A DNA stretch of 64,000 nucleotides from Quillaja saponaria (lineage: Eukaryota > Streptophyta > Magnoliopsida > Fabales > Quillajaceae), in NCBI GenBank assembly GCA_029379385.1, contig CM055613.1, positions 14,774,001 to 14,838,000 on the forward strand, written 5' to 3'. The translations under genes and the position numbers were made by a program. Under the pieces are notes generated by a model. The model saw nothing but the letters and a program-made list of their open reading frames with translations. It did not search any database and was not told the origin of the DNA. Positions 44,019-57,400 of this stretch are shown here, one piece after another. Positions within the stretch are counted from its first letter, which is position 1. Each line of letters opens with the position of its first letter.

Positions 44019-47000
44019 TTATGTAATCTTATGCAACCCAATGTTCAAATCAGATGATATGGAAATGAGAAGTGGAACAGACTGGAGCCACACAGCTTTG
44101 AAGACCCGTTTCTGATGAGCTCTTATGGATTGGGAAGGCTTCTGAGCAGTACACCTTATATCAAAGATGTGAATCATGGGGTCAGCTGAACCAGACGCTA
44201 TGTATAGCCCATCAGGAGACCAAGCCTGATTTATCAGAGCTGACTGAGATTCGCTGCTTTCTTGCTTCCACCCAAAAGCATGGATTTCTGTCTGCCGCAA
44301 TCTGATATCAAATAATCGAAGCTGCCTCCCAGGAGTCCTGAACATAAACATTAATATCCTTTAAAATTTGAAGCAGCAAGGAAATAATTTAATAAAAATA
44401 GAACAAAAGCTATTGGTATGAACACACTGATCAATCTGGTAATAATATGCTTGTAGCTCAAGGCCACAAGCTACTGTATTCATTTGAATTTACTGATCAT
44501 TCATTAAAAAAAATTGATAAGACGCCCGGTGCCTTTTTAACAAATTGTGTCATCTTCCCTCCTTGTTTGCAAAGGGGGAGTAGGAACCATTACACTGATT
44601 GCAGCAATGCCCAGAACAATTAAAAGCTAATACCATTATATTTTAGTTTGAGATCCAAGGCCCCGGCATCCAATGAGAAAAACCAAACAGTAAACAGTAC
44701 ATGATGTAGTCTAACAGTTTAGCAAGAATCACAATAGCTCTTCACCACATTGTTAACTAACTTGGCTTCCTCTGCAGAGCTTGTAAGTTTTAACCATGCT
44801 TAGTTTCCTCAGCAGAACATGTAAACCATGCCAGTTTTTCCATCCTCCCGAGAGATTCCAGTTCCTTTAGTTTTAATGTCATACGAAGATCTTTGCACAG
44901 TATCTTAATGGATTATGAATTTCAAGTTTCATTTGATTGAGCACATTTTTTACACCATATCCTCCAAGTACAACTTCAGCACATGCAAATGGGGTAGCCA
45001 CACAATCAGCAATTTCAAATGAGGATAGTCCCATGACAATTTCAGAGGACACTTAACGGGATAATGGGAACAGCCAAATTAATGTTACCTGGAGTTTAAG
45101 GTTTTTGACCCAAATGTACTCTACTTTGCATTTTAATGTAGCTGAGGATTCTACTTAAGAAATAAACTATGAAATGACAGAAACATGAAGAATAGATTCT
45201 TACCCAGTTTGAACCATGAATAGATTGAAGTCACATGGGTTTGGAAGGACACTCATGCATTTACTATCTATTTGATGCTTGAAGTCTGCTCTACCTACAT
45301 GAGCATCATAGCCAAAGATTCTCTTGTCTGCCCCAGCAGACAATATAATCTGCTTCTGCTGCATACCAGCAACTCCCATGACAGCAGAAGAATGCAGATT
45401 CCTGTGCAATGCCTTTGGCTTCCATACATTCTCTGTATCCTTCTCGCTCCAAAGCATTACAGCATGATCACTGCCACCAGTGACAAAACAGGTGTTCTCC
45501 CACGGCATGAAGGTTATGCTGTTGATAATACCCTTTACATGAGGCTTGTCTGGTAGGAAAGTAACACGGTCTTTCTGTCAACCGAAAACATACAAAATAT
45601 ATAAAAAGAACTCATTTCCAAATATCGGATGTATACCAGCATGTTTATATCAATATCTGAGTCAAATGAGCCTCACCCCTTGAGATTTATTTAGATCTAC
45701 AACTGATATTTGAGAATCTCCAGCATCGGCAGTGTAGACCAAGAAAAGGCTGTTTCCCAGGGGGTGCCAGGCTATATCTTCTGGCCATCTTCTCTGCTTT
45801 GGGGATGCACAATCTGTCGTACTAAGCAGAGATGCGCCTGACCTGCAATTTAAGAGGGAGAAAAAAAATAAACAAATGAACTAATTCAGAAGGTAACAAC
45901 ATAATAGAAATCTTTTCTTTCTTTTTTTTTTCCAAAAGAATTTATTGGATAACAATGTGAAGGCCACACAACCCACAGGTGTACATGACAAGCATCCACT
46001 AGGCGTTCACAGAATTGGGAATCAGAAATTAAATTAGTACTTATTTTATGTACAGGGACCATTGGACACCAAATCTCATGATTTCTAGCACTGCCAAATG
46101 GCATAGAACTGAGCATGCTTATTTTCAGATACTTCAGACACTTTTCCCCCAGATATTTTAATTGGTTAAACTCCTTTCCTTTTAAAAGGCATTTTATTGT
46201 GGATTTTTCGTGGTACTTGCTATCTTCATATCCTGCACGCCCCATTTTGAGGTCTTTCATCCCCCCCCCCCCCCCCCTCCTATTGTTCTGTTTAATAGGG
46301 TCTTGAAAGAAAATCTTCCTGAGCTTGTCAGATGACATAGGACAATCGCTTATACCATCAGCTTAGTAACAATGATACTTTGCAGTCTGTCAGTGTTTTT
46401 CTTGTTTACATGTAATGTCAAATAAGATGAACCAACTGGTGCAACCATGGGGGAAAAGATAAATTCACTGAAAGAGAAAGTATTGAACAATTCATTTTCT
46501 TCTGATTTTGCAGAATGATACTTGATATGTCAGAAAAATAGTTTTCTTGCATAAGGATCTATAGAATTGTAATGTTACGTAGAAGAAGGTGATTGGATCT
46601 TAGCTGAAGAATATGTCAATGGAAAAACTTTTACCTAAGCTCACAGAAACCACCTAGCAATGGCATAGAAAAGAATACGCAGAATAAATTCAGGATCCTT
46701 GTTTAGGAATCCATTGGCATGTAGTAGAAGGGGAATAATTTCCGAAGTTGTGACCACAAGTTACAAAGGTCAAGAGTTCTATATTTACAATAGAAAGTAG
46801 CTCACAAAAATTTCTTTTAAAATTCATAAATCATAGTAGTGCCTTTTGTTTTACTGCAACAGTTAATATAATAGGGAAAACAATTATTGAGAGGAAGGAG
46901 CCAACAAACTCCACAAATCCAAGTATTGAGTAACAACCTGAAACCTACTAACTGAAGTCCACTTTCCAGAGATTACTGTTAGTTAATATTTATTAGTTAC

Positions 47001-50000
47001 AAATCCAAACTAAAAATAGGAAAGTTACTCCCCATCCCTAGTCCCCATGAAAAGAAAAAAGAAAAAAAAAAGTGAAAATTGTTAAGTCAACAAAGTACAA
47101 CCGCTAATGAAGGGCTCAACTAATACTCAGGCATGCCAGGTTGAAGATCCAATATCTTGTAACCCCCCCCCCCCCCCCCCCACCCCCCAAATAAATAAAG
47201 GTACTTCCATGAATTTTTTATTAGAACCATAACTAGAAACACCATTTAAACAAGAGGAACTCTAAACAAAAACACCACTCTTCACCTAGCAGTAACAAGA
47301 TCAAATCCTTTACCTAGAAGAGAACACAAGGGAAGAAAGACACCCGTCAGTCCTGGCCTAGCGTTTCCTATACTTTACTAATCTCTAAAATCAATCACGT
47401 AATCATACAGAAAATATAACTACTTAAGCAAATGCAGTCCAATATCTTCAGTTTGCAAATTGTCAAATGCCAAGAATAACTCTGCAAACAATTACTAATT
47501 GGACTGTACCTTTCAAGCACCACCTAGGAAACAATAAAAATTTGATACAGAAGTTTCACCAAAATGCATATGTTGATGAGGGCATGAACCCCTCGCAACA
47601 GCCTTTGTCACCATATGTTCATCATCTTTTACAGGGGATATGATCATTAGTAAAGAACAAAAAAATGAGGTATCCCATCAATGCATGTACATGGTACATG
47701 CTTTGTGCCTCTTTTGATTATAAGTAAATTGCTGAGAGTCCACCAAGTTGCATATTCCTCATCACATGCATAAAAGAAGCTTATTTGTAAAACCTATAAT
47801 TTTTTATTCTACTCCACATTTCTGCTCCAAGAATCAACCATGTATGGAATATCATAGGGCAGAATGAATAAGACAAAAGTTTAAGACATACCCCCTGGAC
47901 TGAACTTGCCAGAAGTTGACAACACCATCCAAAGCACTGCAAGTATTCCAAAATAATAAGAAGAATTAGACTCGGAGAATATCATCTAATTATTACCATA
48001 AACATGGCTCATTTTACAGTATAAGATAGAAGAACAAAAGAATTATAGAATACCAAAGTTTAACTTTCTATATTTTGTTAATTAACAATATAACGGATAA
48101 AAATAACCTTTAAAGCTGAAACCCTCTTGGAACAATAAAACTTAAATGAAATATAGACTCATGCTTCTGCACCAAAAGTAGTAAGGTGCATTTGATGAGT
48201 CATGCTTCACAGTCCACAGTTTGAGCTATCATAAGTAATCATGTAGAAATGCAGCCAAAGTTCTACATCCACTGTTTTCCTTGTCATGCCTCTTAGTTCT
48301 AAATCACCAATTTCCTAGCCCTCAATGCACTAATGTAGTTGACGAACAGATGATCTGTACCCCTATCAGAACAAAGTTTTATGCTATAACAGTATTATCT
48401 CAGAGCTGAAAAAACATCCACTGATATATTTCTCCCTGGACTGACGGTGGAGATTATGCAGTTCCTGTTAAATTCTCTATTGAAATTGGCCAGCTCACTA
48501 AAAAGTTATGAGGGATTTAACTTACACTCTGAATTTCCCAGACAAGTGATAGCAGGAAGAAACTTTATGGCAACCATCTGTCAATGTATTTTCTTGTCTG
48601 GAAAATGTCACTAAATTATAGAATCAGGTCCTAGGAGAACAAACAAACATTCATAAGCGCTAACACTAGTTTGGCAATCTTTTAAAATGGAGACTTTAAA
48701 AAATGGAATGACTTTATATGAATTAGTGAAGCATACTTCTGTCTTACAGATCAAGCAGTTACCTGGTTGCAAACAGTTGATCATTTACAGGACATAAAGA
48801 AAGACTTCTCAACTTCCTCTTGTGCTGACTTGGGATGTGACTATTTGCATGACAGCGTATTATGCAGGGCGAAGTGCTACTACGTGTCAATGGAATCAAT
48901 TCCTTGTGTTCTTTCTGTTCTGAAATCAAAGAAAACCTTAATGAGTTCAAATTGCATCTAAAATCGACCACAACATAAAAATTTGAGTAAGAAGTGATAT
49001 TTAATTCAAGTAGAAACATATCATATGGAAAGACTACAGTAGATATTAGAGATCTTACCAAGCTTCCGCTTTGTTCCTTTATCTTTAACTTCACTATAAT
49101 CCTTCTCAGAAGACATTCTCAAGGATTTTTCAGCTTTTCCTTTCACACCACTAGTTGATTGAGTAGAGACAGATGGGCTGGCTTGAGAACCAGAACCGAT
49201 TGAAACTCTAGCAGATGACCCTGTCAATAATATAGGTTGGGATATTTTTGGATTCACAGCAGGAATTAGAAGTTCTGGTTTAGGTTCTTGCTGGTTTCTA
49301 GAAGAACCTTCATTCACACCCATAGGACTGGTTGATCTGTGCTCAATCTTCACACTTTTAGTTCCATTCTGTATGCCATTTTTAGATGACACTAGATTAC
49401 TTTTTCCTCTAAGGCGAACCAATTTGGATTCAGAACCTTGCAACTTCTTTTCAGCTTCCTCAAGCTGCATATATTTTCAAGCATATGGTTAGCTAATAAT
49501 CCTCCTTCAGAAGGTATCAGAAAGATCAAGTATAAGGTAACAAGTATACTCTTTTTTTCTCCGTGTCCAAAAACCGATGTAATTTAACCATAATTTGGTT
49601 GTACATTACATCAGACTTTATTTGAGAAGTTCAATTCGTTTAAAAAAGAAAAGGAAAAAACAAAACTTTCTCCATTCTTTTAATTTGGAAACCAAAAAGT
49701 AGTCGCCCCTTTATTGACATCAGCTTGCGAAGGTCCAAAACAAGAAACTTAAATCTTGAATGTTGTAAAAGTATCAAGTTTTTAGTTTGGTTAGCTATAA
49801 TAAGATTAACTTTAACAAGTACAGTGCTAATAGAATATGGAAAACCTAAAATTAGTGGTACCACCTCCGATCAAATAGCAGCATATCAATAAACAGAAAG
49901 ATTGGCATTAACCCCTAATGCAATACCATGAAGTAACTAAAAATACAAGGAGAAAAAAAAAACCTAATATATATGTTTTTACTAATAAAAAAGGAAATAA

Positions 50001-50178
50001 CAAGAGATTGAGAAACGAGAAATGATAAAGATGCAACCTGAGATTTGTAATAGGACAAGCGTTGACGGAGATTTTGAACTTCACGGGTACGGTGTTCGAT
50101 CAAAGCCACTAATGCCTCCTCCTGCTCTTCCCTGCTATAGCTATCGTCGTTGGCGTTAGTATCTCCGTTCTGCTCCAT
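44019..50178 (-). CDS. Coiled-coil plus WD40-repeat protein (transducin superfamily)
   Basis: Seven exons, 5' to 3': 50038-50178, 49059-49464, 48763-48919, 47892-47936, 45677-45842, 45204-45574, 44019-44337. They sum to 1605 bases, 534 residues, with no frame break. The N-terminal ~65 residues form an acidic then heptad-like helix (EEQEEALVALIEHRTREVQN, RLSYYKSQLEEAEKKL), probably a coiled coil. About 65-200 is Ser/Lys-rich and disordered. From about 215 come WD-like repeats: KLRSLSLCPVNDQLFATSAL with GVVNFWQV; RWPEDIAWHPLGNSLFLVYT; ENTCFVTGGSDHAVMLWSEK; KQIILSAGADKRIFGYD; QAWSPDGLYIASGSADPMIH with IFDIR; and a final KAVWLQSVPLLISISSDLNI. It probably forms a beta-propeller scaffold; partners and pathway cannot be read from sequence. 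The last repeat continues to the stop, so the C-terminus looks complete. It belongs to a plant-conserved, poorly characterised WD40 family. Confidence 0.9.
46261..46277 (+). repeat. C17 homopolymer in WD40 gene intron
   Basis: A run of 17 C in the 2-kb intron 4 (45843-47891) of the WD40 gene, immediately followed by TCC. G-rich on the transcribed RNA. Confidence 0.95.
47163..47188 (+). repeat. C19-A-C6 homopolymer tract in WD40 gene intron
   Basis: A second long C run in the same intron, about 900 bases from the first. In the pre-mRNA both are G-runs. Length calls at such runs are unreliable. Confidence 0.9.
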
Positions 50179-51477
50179 GCTGTTCTTCCTTTTGGATACT
50201 ACTACTGCTCCTGCTTCGCCATCATCATCTTCTATCTTGGGCTTCTTAAGCTCGCGTATACGCGTTCTCTCAGTTTTTTGTTGGCGGAGGCTTCTTACAT
50301 CTTGGTTACTGTTATTATTACTTATTTCAAGTTTACAACCTAAAGATTATGATTGCTGTTTTCTACCCCAAAAAAGAAAATTTAATAATAACTTTGTTTG
50401 CTATGAACATTAAACAACAGTCAGCACGACCATTAGATTTTTTTTCTTCTTCTTGATTTTCTCTTTTTTCTCATTTCTAAATAAATGAAATTTATTATTC
50501 ATTTCGATACTTTATCGTTAAATTAAAAAAAAATTTAGTCTGTCACCCAGTTTGAGCAAATCTTACAAGTGAATTGGTTTACAACATAAACCCCATTAAT
50601 TAAAATTGCTTGTGGTTTGAAAGAAGAAAATTGTTATATTTTCATTGAAGAGATCCTATTTTCAAGTCTCTCTACAAAAATTAGAGAATATCTGGAAAAA
50701 TTGAGTTCATTCTTTGTCTTACCTATATACATCTATAAAATTATACTAATAATAAAATGTGTGTAGATAAAACAAACAAACTGAAACTAATGTGTTTTCT
50801 GCTATTAAAAGAAGTACTTGAAAACCTGTATTAGTTGGGCTGTATAGAGCTGACGCCTGAATTGCAGACACTCCAATTGGTAAATGTTTTTGCAATGGAT
50901 TCATATATTGTAAGAAAGAGATAGCAAAATGGTAACTACAAATGTAGTATAAATAGAGAAAATAAATTGAAACTGTGACAAGAGTACTACTACTGTGCTT
51001 CCCTACTTTTGAGCAATCATATCCCTTCTAAACAAAAGCAAAGCCCCCCATAGATTCTAATGCCTGAGGGGCTTAAAGACTAAATTACATACAAACATCA
51101 AGATCAAAAGAATGAAAACAAAATCAGCCAAGTCCCCTAGAAACCCACAGAAATGGCACAATCTCAAAGGACATATGTAAATTGAGATATTGTCAATTCC
51201 CAACTAACCAAAATTTCAAGCTTCTGCCACGGGATAACATGCTAGTAGGCGTCAATGCAAAACTTCTAGGAAAACAAATTTAGTGGCAAATTCAGCCACT
51301 TCATTCTGGCAAAGCACCCCCAGTATCTGAAAACTTGTAAGTGCTTTCTCAATGGGTAAAAACACATTCAGGCCCCCTTCCTTTCCCCCAAAAAAAACAA
51401 AAACCCAATGTACAGAATGGAGGTAAATATGACTACTATTTTGAAGTAAGGTTGAGCAGTTAGTGCCTGAGATTGAG
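50179..51477. other. WD40 gene promoter and MEI2-like 3' flank
   Basis: Right of the WD40 ATG the first ~250 bases are mixed composition (leader/promoter). 51000-51477 is probably the MEI2-like 3' UTR, of mixed composition with CCCC-containing words. Both genes run leftward, so this gap is a tandem head-to-tail spacer. No other gene seen. Confidence 0.55.
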
Positions 51478-54400
51478 TCAGTCAGAGTTACTTGAAGAAC
51501 CCAATGAAGAATCTATTCCATTAGTAGAATCCTCTCCATTTGCCGAAGTTGAAGAGCTCCCTTGGCTACTATTCTCCTCGCAGCCAAAGGTTCGAGATTT
51601 TCCAGGCCTTGATCGAATATTGGTACCCATGGGAAAGGGCTCCTGCAAAGACACCAACTTAAGTCAATTTTGAATAGCAATGATGTCTGGAAGAAAGAGA
51701 TCATTCAAAATATTTGGTTGGATGGAACACAATAACAAAATTGATCCATTTTCACAGAAATAAACCAATAAGTATAGCAAACTGGGCGCGAAGTCTTTCA
51801 ATTATAAAATTGATATGTTGTATGTACTATAATGCGGGCCATCAAGGTGTTGACGCTAAAGTTATTAGCGGAGTAAAGTTTGAACATGCAAATATTACTG
51901 AAATGAAGGAGAATGCCTATCGAGACATAGTACGACTTGCATTAGACCACCCTTAAAACCAGAATTAGGTTAGGTCCAATTATTATGATATCAGAGATAA
52001 GTCTTGTTATAGTAGAGTAGGGTTAATTGTATAACTAATAGCAAGCTGATTTTGTATCATGATTGACACCCTACCGGATCACCAGCATTTGGACCATCTG
52101 TATGAAATAGAATAGGGCGGCAACGTTTGTCTTCATTCATCAAGCTTGAATTCTGGAAATGAGCAATAAGCGCAGATTTTCCTTGAATCCGGGCATATGC
52201 AAGAGACGCTACCTTTTCGCTGTTGAACTTCTCCCACTTTTTTCCATTAAAGGCCTGCAAGAATTGATATCCTTTCCCGTAAGTGTTCATAAATATCAAA
52301 GACTTTATTTTGAACAAACAAACAACTCAAATTGTTGCTACAGAACCTGGTAGAACGGAACAATCTGCATAGGATCAATCATATTGATGAATGCATAGCC
52401 AACATTACATTTGTTCTGCAGTGATTTGTACACTTGAATTAGAAACAAGGTTATGGTTTCTTCGTTAAAGAACAACTAGTCAACCACAAGAATTTACTTG
52501 CCTTGAAATCAATTGGCAAATAAATAAAATCATAAGTTCCTCGGCACTGCTCATCTATGGCAGCAAGAAGCATCTTTGAAGTATACCTGTACAATTCAAA
52601 CACATCAACAAATAAATTAATTAAATAAATAGTAGAAGAAATAAAGGGAGTGAGTAACAGGAAGAGATCTCCAGAAAAGTTTGCATCCTTTACAACTTGT
52701 GATACAACTGAACTGCATCACCAAGATCTCCAGAAAAGTGTATGGATAGTGCTTCCCAAATAAACAATAAAAAAAGTGAAGAATGATTACCCAAATAATT
52801 ACTTTTCAATTGGATTACAATCATTAAATGAAAATATTTTGCTGCTAATGCCATGCTCAATTAATTTGTCTTATTAAATTTAATTGTTACACAGATCTTA
52901 TAAATGTAGCAAAATATATGAAATCATAGAGAATGTGATTCAGCAAATATAAATTGAAGATGGAAAGATGACAGCAATAAGCAAAAAAAGGTCACAAACA
53001 CATTAGGAGGATCATTTAACATACTTGTTGGGAATATTCTTTATCATAAGCGTTGTTCGGTTGTCTTTCCCATGTAAGATGCGGTCAACATCAAGTTCAT
53101 ATTGTTTCTTGTCAGCATTGTTAGCCATAGCTTCATTTCTACGAGGGTAGAGGTTTCTCCCACGTTCATTAATAAAATCAAATTTAGGCATTGTCATTGA
53201 GTTCCTTCCAGAGAAAAGGTTGCACATCTGCTTAGGAGAGCTCTTCGCAGCATTTGTCATCATTTCCATGCAATTCCCACCAATATGAGGGAACATGTCA
53301 TGATGAGATATGTCCGCAGGATGCAGTTGCCAAGCGCCAGGAAGACCTGCACTCCCAAGAGAGCCCCAATGAAAACTAGAAGCTTCAGGAGACTCTCCTG
53401 GATAGGCATGTTGCCTGCCCCATGGGGAGGGATTTACACTTGGTGCTGATCCAACATGGTTGTCTATATGTGAAGCTCTCAGCATATGAGGCGGAGTTCT
53501 AGGAAACCCAGGCATCTGAGGAAGACGCAGGAGCACAAGCACCATTTATAAACTGTGAATTCTGCATGATCATGGGGTTTGAAGGATGTTGCTGATGCAA
53601 GTTGGAGTTGTTCCACGTGTAAGGAAATCCATAAAGTTGGGAGCTCCTGTTCTTAGAAGATCCAAAACCTACAAAGATTTCATAAAAGGACCAACTACAA
53701 TTGAACTTATTTAACTCAAGCACAAACAAAGAATAAGTTCAACCAGCAAAGACAGCAGCTTCTACCATCCAAAAATTAATAGAAAGGATAATTTGAAGAT
53801 ATATTCAGGTCAGAGTTCATCAAACTAACTGAGTGGTTAAAGAAGTACAGTTTTAAGCATGTCCAAATTGATTTTTTGAGTTTTCAGAAAGTAATAAAAT
53901 TTCTATTTTTATTTTCTTATACCACTTAGCATTAATGGCGTATTCACAGAATAAAAAGTCAACTGATACATGAAAAGAAACAACTGTATCCTTCATAAAA
54001 AATTTAAACTTTTGTGCCTCTATCCTGGTAATCACCACATCCAACTGTTCCTAGAAATATAGCACGAGTTAATAAACTAAACTAACTTAGACACATGAAC
54101 ATCTATAGGACTTACCTCCTCCATTTAACTCCACCAGATTCCTGGTCGAGCTCATTCCCTGAATGTTTCTATGATCAACAGCTTCTGTCATTCTGAGACC
54201 AATATTGCTAGCTAAATCCTCCATGGCGCTTGGAGAGTTGAATGAGATACCATTGGCCAAACTATCATGATACTCAGGAAAGGAATGAGGATGGTGACTT
54301 GGAATGGGTGAGAATTTTCTTCCTTCAATAAAGTTATTGGACTCAGAAACACCAAGTATTTTTCCCGCAGATGTCAGTCCCAGTGGAGAAGGCAAAGTGT

Positions 54401-57400
54401 TTGGAACACTAGAGTTTCTATGGAATGCATTCTCAATGAATGTATTTGTATATTGTTTCATTGAAAACTGAAGTCCCTGATTAGTACCATTGTCCATTAG
54501 GCCAGAAGATATTGCTGCTGCAGAGGATACCGATTACCGAGTGAGAGCGAGAAAAGCATTTGGTTCAAAAAAAAAACAACAGAGTGTGGAGCAGGCAGAA
54601 TCATACCCATGTGTCCTGATAGTGAGTTGTCACGAATACTTTGACAAAGAATAGGTTCATCTTGCTCCTTCTGAGATTGTTGCATACGACTAAAAAACCA
54701 ATGGTTTTCAAGTTTGAATCAGATGCAAAATCAGAAACAGATATAATAGCTATTGGAAAAAATTGAATCTGAATATATAGTACCATGATGTTGCAATTCC
54801 TGGATTGCCTGGCTCAAGGCTGATCTGCTTCCCAGCAATTTCACTCCTATTCAATGCACGAAGAGCAGCTTCGGCAGCTCGCACATCATAAAATTCTATA
54901 AATCTTTTATGATGCTCTTCTGGAGATTCACAGATCTGCAAGCAGCAAATAATAATAAATAATAATGCTGTATCATCTTAATATGAATCAAGCAACAAGC
55001 AAGAATGAAAAACAACAATGAACATACTTACTTCTCTAATTTCTCCATAAAAGCCAAAAATTTGCTGAAGCTCATCATTTGAAACAGAGGAATCAAGGTT
55101 AGATAATACCAGCATGCCATGATTAATATCCTTCTCTGGAGGATTGCCCTGACAGATAAGAAAGTCAACATGTGTCAATGAGAAAAGCATCATATGTAGT
55201 AACAACAAATAACTTAACAAGTAAAGAAGAACATAGCAGCAACAGTAAAGATACAACAATGCTAATGTTGCTAACTTTATCAAATTGACAAGTATAAAGA
55301 AGGAATCATTTGTTTAGCAAAAACGAGTAAGAAGTGATAATCAAACCTTTGGTATTGAATAATGTATGTCAAGTTTCCTACGCCTCAATAGCCTACTTTG
55401 AAGTGCTCTCATTGCATTCTGTGCTGCCCTTAGGTCACAATACGAAACCATAACAAACCCACGATGCTTGCAGGCAGTGTAAAGGGTTCTAATATCTCCA
55501 TATTGCTGTTGGAACAAACAGAATTTCCAAATTAACTACCAGAATAGTTGGTATGATAGGCTTGCACAGAGTTTCTAATAGAACACTTGAGCATAAAAGA
55601 AGGGCATGCACCTCAAAAAGAGCCTGTAGTTCAGAATCTTCAACATTGCTATTGATATTTCTCACAAAAAGTGTTCTAGAAGGGTGTTCACCAAAAGGAT
55701 GTTTCCCACTAGAACCCTGTTGACAGCTAGAAACTCCCCCAAGATCATAGACTCTTTTTCCTGAACTGAGATGATCATCTCCTTCCAGCTCCATGCCTCC
55801 ACCACTGCTAAACATATCAAAATCTTCAAAGTCGTTACCTGTACTAGCACGAGTATTGTATCCTAGTTCATCAATGACACCAGAAAATAGGTCATCTTCA
55901 TCAGGAAGGAGATTTCCAATAGTTTCAGCCTCAATATCCTTAAGAGATTCATATGGATCCTCCTCGTGTTGGGAAGCAATAGTCCTACTGACCTGATTGG
56001 GCAGAACCTCGTTCCCCAATAACATCACTGCACAATGAAATGCATATTAATAAATTATGCACACAGGAAGATATTAATGTAGTGTCTACCAGAAAACTTG
56101 TAAGGGTGAAGAGAAATTTTTGCATTTTAGAGGGGAAGGGGATACAGGGTGTGTGCCCCTCCACTAGATCACAAAGAACAAAGGTGATAACTATTAGGTA
56201 AGGGTTTAAGATCTTGTTTCAAGTATGTATATTAAACATTCCACTTAACTTAGATCTTTAGAAATACTGTGATTAACAAGTCCAGACTGCAACTTGTTAC
56301 ATTCAAAAATGAGTTTTTGTTCTCTATTATGCCACAAGATAAAGCAAATTAAGAAAATGGAGGACGGTTTTTTTCATTTACATGGATGAAGGAGATTATT
56401 TTTATTAGATGGGCTTTTTTGTTTTAGTAAAGGATTCCATTCATTATAAATCTTAGATTAATCAATTTATGAATGAAAGACGCAATAAGGATGTTATCAT
56501 GTTACATAAACAATAGTTAAATATTAAACAAATGGTGTGTGAATTAAGGTGAGGAACTAATGACATGTGACAGCTTCTTGTTGTGCCCGAAACAAAGCTT
56601 CCATTACTCTAAGCAAAATATACACACACACATACGATAATGAATGGTAGATTTTTCTCCCTCACGTGTTACCGCCTTAAAGATTAAAAAAAAAAAAAGA
56701 TTCAAGAATTTGAATTTAAAGTAGCTGTAGCTTTCATAAATCTATATGCAACATGTCAAACTTGAATCTAACAGTTAAAAGAATAAAAGGACAAAAAGCT
56801 AACCAATCAACTCAACTCAACTCTGCTTTCATCCAAATTATAGGTGTGTGCCAAATAAGTTTGTATGAGGGAACAAGATCTTACATTTTCTACTAAATAG
56901 GTCAGACATTGAGCTTGAGAATAGACTGCTTTCATGAGGGACAGCATTAACCAAAATCTTGTTTCCAATGAAACCATCAGAAGCAAATGCCTGCAGCGTA
57001 GACACATCTGACCGTGATTTTCGATGATGACTTGAAATTTTGTTTGGCTTCATCATGTTGGTACTGCCTTCTTCTCCACCAACATGAAACTTTTCCATAA
57101 GGTCTCCAGATAAATTTGTCTGTCGCAGTTGCAAGCCTCGCTGGGCACTCATTGCTAAGGGTGATGAAGCATCCAAAACACTCCCAGGTAATGCCACGAT
57201 CCCATCGATTCCTACCAAAGTGAAATACACGACAATAACCAGTTGTTTATCGCACTTAATCTAATAATCAATAACAAATTCTGTAAAGATTCTAGTTATT
57301 CAGGAAATGCATGCATGTGAACCATGTCTACAAAATACCAGTACCATGCCAGCTGCTTCAAAGGCAATGTGACTTGGGCAGATGGCCAAAATATTCAGAG

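Noticed and set aside
53525..53562. A 38-base GT..AG segment that might be a micro-intron explaining the MEI2-like frame break
   Set aside because: Too short for a plant intron, and its removal does not restore the downstream frame.
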